Assembly (NCBI GenBank): GCA_031264875.1
Contig: JAISDK010000017.1
Span: forward strand, 1 to 7,947
Source: Prevotellaceae bacterium
GTDB taxonomy: Bacteria > Bacteroidota > Bacteroidia > Bacteroidales > UBA932
DNA: 7,947 bases
Direction of reading: 5' to 3'
Shown here: in pieces, positions 4,854-7,947 of the stretch
Layout: each line of letters opens with the position of its first letter
How positions within the stretch are numbered: position 1 is the first letter of the stretch
Translations under genes and position numbers: made by a program
Notes under the pieces: generated by a model
What the model saw: the letters and a program-made list of their open reading frames with translations, nothing else
What the model was told of the DNA's origin: nothing
The model's database searches: none

Positions 4854-6164
4854 ATGGGAAATATAGTAGCAATCGTAGGACGTCCAAATGTAGGAAAATC
4901 GACATTATTCAACCGCCTGGTCGGTATGCGTCAGTCCATTGTCGATGAAACGGCAGGAGTTACCCGTGACAGGATTTACGGCAAATCGGACTGGAACGGC
5001 AAAGAATTTTCGGTAATCGACACAGGCGGATATGCTGTCAATACCGAAGACATATTTGAAGTCGAAATAAGAAAACAGGCTCTGATTGCCATTGAAGAAG
5101 CTGACGTTGTTTTTTTTATGGTTGATGTAACATGTGGAATTACCGATTTCGACGCTGAAATAGCAAATATACTTCGCCGGTCAAAAAAGAAAGTATTTAT
5201 CATTGTAAACAAAGTCGATAACTCGGACAGGCTGTACAGTGCAGCCGAATTTTATTCGCTGGGATTAGGCGCTCCGTGGAGCGTTTCGTCAATAAGCGGA
5301 AGCGGAACAGGAGATTTGCTGGATGCGCTTGTTGCCGAATTTGAAATCGAAGAACATGCCGAAGACGACGACAATATTCCGAACATATCCATAGTAGGGA
5401 AACCGAATGTCGGAAAATCGTCACTGACAAACGCCTTACTGGGAGAAGACAGAAATATTGTCACAAATATTGCCGGAACAACCCGCGACAGCATCAGCAC
5501 ACTATACAGCAAGTACGGCTTCAACTTCAACATCATAGACACTGCCGGACTCAGAAAAAAAACAAAAGTCACCGAAGACCTCGAATTTTACTCCGGAATG
5601 AGAGCTATCAGGGCAATAGAACACTCCGATGTCTGTGTCCTGATGATAGATGCCCTGTCGGGAGTCGAGACTCAGGACATGAACATATTTCATCTCGTCG
5701 AAAAAAACAAAAAAGGATGCGTCATTGTAGTCAACAAATGGGATTTGTTTGAAAACAAAGACAGTAACACCATGAAAAAATACAGGGAAGCAGTAGAAGC
5801 CAAAATTGCTCCATTCAGCGATGTCCCGATAATTTTCACTTCCACAATAAACAAACAGCGAATATTCGACGTCCTGCAAGCAGCTGTAACCGTTTATAAC
5901 AATCGCAACCGCAAAATACCTACGGCAAAACTCAACGAAATTATGCTTGAAGCAATACAGCTTTATCCACCCCCCTCAACAAAAGGGAAATATATTAAAA
6001 TAAAATATATTACACAACTGCCAACGCCATCGCCTGCATTTGCATTTTTCTGCAACCTTCCGCAGTACATAAAAAACCCATATAGAAGGTTTCTGGAAAA
6101 TAAATTGCGTGAACATTTCGATTTAAAAGGCGTTCCTATCTCGATTGTATTTAGACAGAAATAG
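4854..6164 (+). CDS. der: ribosome biogenesis GTPase Der (EngA)
   Basis: An essential cytoplasmic GTPase with two consecutive G domains that assists maturation of the 50S ribosomal subunit. The 436-aa product has the normal family length (430-490). G domain 1: P-loop GRPNVGKS (9-16), AGVTRD (34-39), DTGG (56-59), NKVD (119-122). G domain 2: GKPNVGKS (182-189), AGTTRD (207-212), DTAG (229-232), NKWD (294-297). A linker of acidic residues (EEHAEDDD, 166-173) joins them. The C-terminal KH-like domain (about 350-436) has PPPSTKGKYIKIKYITQ and NPYRRFLENKLREHFDLKGVPI, both typical. All nucleotide-binding motifs are intact. It has its own promoter and starts at an ATG right after the short leader. 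In many Bacteroidales der follows era, but here the gene upstream is a permease remnant. Confidence 0.97.
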   Translation: MGNIVAIVGRPNVGKSTLFNRLVGMRQSIVDETAGVTRDRIYGKSDWNGKEFSVIDTGGYAVNTEDIFEVEIRKQALIAIEEADVVFFMVDVTCGITDFDAEIANILRRSKKKVFIIVNKVDNSDRLYSAAEFYSLGLGAPWSVSSISGSGTGDLLDALVAEFEIEEHAEDDDNIPNISIVGKPNVGKSSLTNALLGEDRNIVTNIAGTTRDSISTLYSKYGFNFNIIDTAGLRKKTKVTEDLEFYSGMRAIRAIEHSDVCVLMIDALSGVETQDMNIFHLVEKNKKGCVIVVNKWDLFENKDSNTMKKYREAVEAKIAPFSDVPIIFTSTINKQRIFDVLQAAVTVYNNRNRKIPTAKLNEIMLEAIQLYPPPSTKGKYIKIKYITQLPTPSPAFAFFCNLPQYIKNPYRRFLENKLREHFDLKGVPISIVFRQK

Positions 6165-6190
6165 TAATATATAAAATAGTAATATATAAA
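6161..6190. repeat. 15-bp tandem duplication at the der stop codon
   Basis: ATAGTAATATATAAA occurs twice in direct succession (6161-6175, 6176-6190). The first copy contains the der stop codon TAG (6162-6164). The following bases remain AT-rich up to the next gene's start at 6203. It looks like a simple slippage duplication with no evident regulatory role. Confidence 0.85.
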
Positions 6191-6202
6191 TATAAAATAA
6201 AC

Positions 6203-6964
6203 ATGCATAAATTTCTTATTCCACTGTGTATCACAGTTTTCATGGTTTCATGTTTCAGTAACAAAACCACATCCGACGCTGTAGTAAATTTCGAAAAAAT
6301 CGAAGTTAAAAAGAAAGTCGGCGACTTATCTATCGATTCGACTTACGAGGTATCCGTAGTGTATCACAATCCGGTTAATGTACCCGTATATCTGAAAGAT
6401 TCCATATTGAAATACACCAAATTACTGTTTGCCTCATGGTTTGACGTCAAAGGGCAGTTCGACCTGAACGGGTCGGTAAAAAAACATTTCGACGAACATT
6501 TCCGGCAAATCGCAGAAAACAATCTGCCGGGTCGCACCATTTTCATGCTGGAAATATCTCCGGAAGATGTTTATCAAAATAAAGATATTATATCATTTGC
6601 CTACAACTGGATGATATACGAAGGCGGCGTCCATCCAAATTCCGGCAAATTCTGTTTTGTACTTGACAAAAGTACCGGAAGTAAAGTGAATTACAAGAAT
6701 TTGATCAAAGGACACGAAGCAGAATTTTTAAGCCTCGCCGAAGCGGAGTTTAAAAAACAGGCGGGAATAAAAGCAGACGAAAGAATTTATGAACCCTACT
6801 GGTTCAAAGACGGCAAGCTCCATCTCACCGATAATTACATGTTTACCTCGAAAGGAATTGTATTTTGCTATGATCCATACGAAATCGCTCCATATTCTTT
6901 TGGCCTGATAGAATTGACATTGCCATACGACAAAATAAAAGATATGGTCAAATTCCATAAATAA
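6203..6964 (+). CDS. lipoprotein with DUF3298-like (RsiV-type) C-terminal domain
   Basis: A 253-aa predicted lipoprotein. The signal peptide MHKFLIPLCITVFMVSC has a hydrophobic core and an acceptable lipobox (MVSC, lipidated Cys17), so the mature protein should be anchored to a membrane, facing the periplasm or outside. The body has the features of DUF4163/DUF3298 proteins: FAYNWMIYEGGVHPNSG (132-148), corresponding to the family's YxGGAHP motif, and near the end FCYDPYEIAPYSFGLIELTL (221-240), corresponding to the FxYxPYEIAPYxxGxIEVxIPY motif. Related domains occur in the anti-sigma factor RsiV, where they bind lysozyme, but no cytoplasmic sigma-binding segment is present here, so that role cannot be assumed. 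It starts 38 bases after der with no promoter box seen, so read-through from der is likely. Function unknown. Confidence 0.85.
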   Translation: MHKFLIPLCITVFMVSCFSNKTTSDAVVNFEKIEVKKKVGDLSIDSTYEVSVVYHNPVNVPVYLKDSILKYTKLLFASWFDVKGQFDLNGSVKKHFDEHFRQIAENNLPGRTIFMLEISPEDVYQNKDIISFAYNWMIYEGGVHPNSGKFCFVLDKSTGSKVNYKNLIKGHEAEFLSLAEAEFKKQAGIKADERIYEPYWFKDGKLHLTDNYMFTSKGIVFCYDPYEIAPYSFGLIELTLPYDKIKDMVKFHK

Positions 6965-7000
6965 CTAAGAGGGAAAATTAGGATTCAAAATAAAAATCAG

Positions 7001-7008
7001 TACCTTTA
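7001..7008 (+). promoter_or_regulatory. candidate -7 box of the GH30 gene promoter
   Basis: TACCTTTA matches TAnnTTTG at all but the last base, and its surroundings (CAGTACCTTTACGCCCG) resemble the der promoter (CATACCTTTGCCCGCC). No convincing -33 TTTG is seen. The leader would be about 65 nt, AT-rich, with no Shine-Dalgarno site before ATG 7079. Confidence 0.5.
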
Positions 7009-7078
7009 CGCCCGAAAAATAGTTTTTTAGATTTACTTATATATTTGAATAATAATATTATAACAAACATTACTCAGG

Positions 7079-7947
7079 ATGAAGAATATTACTTTTATTT
7101 TGTTTTCTATGTGCGGGTTATTTTTGGCCTGCAACAATAAGCCTTCTATTCAATGGGTTGTCTCCACACCCGATTACTCGTGGAAATCGCAAAGCGCCGA
7201 CAGCATTGAATTTATTAGCAACAACAACTTTGATGTGGCGGTAGATATTTTGAACCCAAAACAGACAGTAGAAGGGTTCGGCACATGTTTCAACGAATTG
7301 GGATGGACCTCGTTGAGCGAATTAAGCGCAACCGACAGGGAAGCGATTATGAAAGAGCTTTTTGAACCCGGCGCGGGAGCAAATTTTACCGTATGCCGTA
7401 TGCCCGTCGGCGCCAACGATTTTTCGCGTAACTGGTATTCGTACAATGAAACCGACGACGATTTTGAAATGAAGAATTTCAGTATCGACAATGACAGGGA
7501 AACACTCGTCCCCTTCATTAAGAACGCATTGAAATATAACCCTTCACTGAAAATCTGGGCGTCGCCATGGTCGCCTCCCACATGGATGAAGTACAACAAA
7601 CATTATGCCTGCTGTCCTTCAAGCTCTTTCTTCGACGAAGCATATCACAACGATATCAAACCCGAACAGGTCAGCCGCGAAGGCACAAACATGTTCATTC
7701 AGGAAGACGCCTATTTCAAAGCGTATGCGCTGTACTTTTCAAAATTTATCCAGGCCTATCGGAACGAAAATATTCCGATAGCAATGGTTATGCCCCAAAA
7801 CGAATTTAACTCATGTCAGCCGTTTCCAAGCTGCACATGGCTGTCGTCGGGACTGAATAAGTTTGTAGGAGAATATCTTGGACCGGCAATGTCCGAACTT
7901 GGCGTAGAACTGATGTTCGGAACCATGGAACGTCCAAATCCTGCAAT
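7079..7947 (+). CDS. glycoside hydrolase family 30 lipoprotein (3' end outside window)
   Basis: 289 residues are visible before the window ends. MKNITFILFSMCGLFLAC is a lipoprotein signal (lipobox FLAC, Cys18), so the enzyme is probably tethered to the cell envelope, perhaps on the surface. The catalytic TIM-barrel begins around residue 60. GH30 features include VEGFGTCFNELGWTSL (64-79), FTVCRMPVGANDFS (103-116), KIWASPWSPPTWMK (158-171) and MVMPQNEFNSCQPFPSCTW (236-254). Glu242 after PQN sits at the position of the catalytic acid/base. FGTMERPNP (280-288) is typical of Bacteroidota members. The nucleophile glutamate and the side beta-domain would lie beyond the window. Family 30 includes beta-glucosylceramidases, beta-1,6-glucanases and xylanases; the subfamily and substrate cannot be fixed from this part, though it is likely to act on a beta-glucan or similar exogenous glycan. 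It has its own candidate promoter, 114 bases after the preceding lipoprotein gene. Confidence 0.9.
   Translation, partial: MKNITFILFSMCGLFLACNNKPSIQWVVSTPDYSWKSQSADSIEFISNNNFDVAVDILNPKQTVEGFGTCFNELGWTSLSELSATDREAIMKELFEPGAGANFTVCRMPVGANDFSRNWYSYNETDDDFEMKNFSIDNDRETLVPFIKNALKYNPSLKIWASPWSPPTWMKYNKHYACCPSSSFFDEAYHNDIKPEQVSREGTNMFIQEDAYFKAYALYFSKFIQAYRNENIPIAMVMPQNEFNSCQPFPSCTWLSSGLNKFVGEYLGPAMSELGVELMFGTMERPNPA

Overview
The window looks like a chromosomal segment of a member of the Bacteroidota, most likely the Bacteroidales. Three things suggest this. Promoters of the TAnnTTTG type (no E. coli-style -10/-35 pairs) precede pgi, der and the GH30 gene. There are no Shine-Dalgarno sequences before the starts. 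The gene families present (Bacteroidota-type QueE, a DUF3298-like lipoprotein, a GH30 lipoprotein, MacB/FtsX-type permeases) are typical of that group. The species cannot be named from sequence alone.

Layout. 1-102 is the C-terminal end of a MacB/FtsX-type ABC permease. 103-1046 is a gene-poor stretch. It holds a short 7-nt tandem repeat, an unrecognised 85-aa ORF, an orphan antitoxin-like gene on the minus strand (465-668), and the first copy of a palindromic repeat element (about 718-895). 1047-3887 is a tight three-gene operon: pgi (glucose-6-phosphate isomerase), queE (7-carboxy-7-deazaguanine synthase) and an AraC-family regulator, with a 1-base overlap and then a 4-base gap. 3888-4403 has no gene. 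It contains a long nested inverted repeat (3947-4155) and the second copy of the palindromic element (4214-4388), in opposite orientation to the first. 4404-4739 is a broken fragment of a MacB/FtsX-type permease. 4854-6164 is der (EngA), the double-GTPase ribosome assembly factor, with a clear promoter. It is followed by a DUF3298-like lipoprotein (6203-6964) and the start of a GH30 glycoside hydrolase lipoprotein (7079 to the window end).

How the parts relate. pgi, queE and the regulator are almost certainly co-transcribed, although their metabolic roles (central carbon, tRNA queuosine, unknown regulation) do not obviously belong together. Der is housekeeping; the two lipoproteins after it face the envelope or outside.

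The most unusual structural signal is that the whole pgi-queE-araC block is bracketed by two long (about 175 bp) inverted copies of the same element, each containing two CCGTCAGCTTTAGCTGACGG palindromes. The outer flanks of the block are gene debris (an antitoxin without its toxin and a truncated permease). This suggests a rearrangement-prone or REP/MITE-like colonised region. No CRISPR array, intact transposase, rRNA or tRNA was seen, and no clearly new multi-gene system can be supported.
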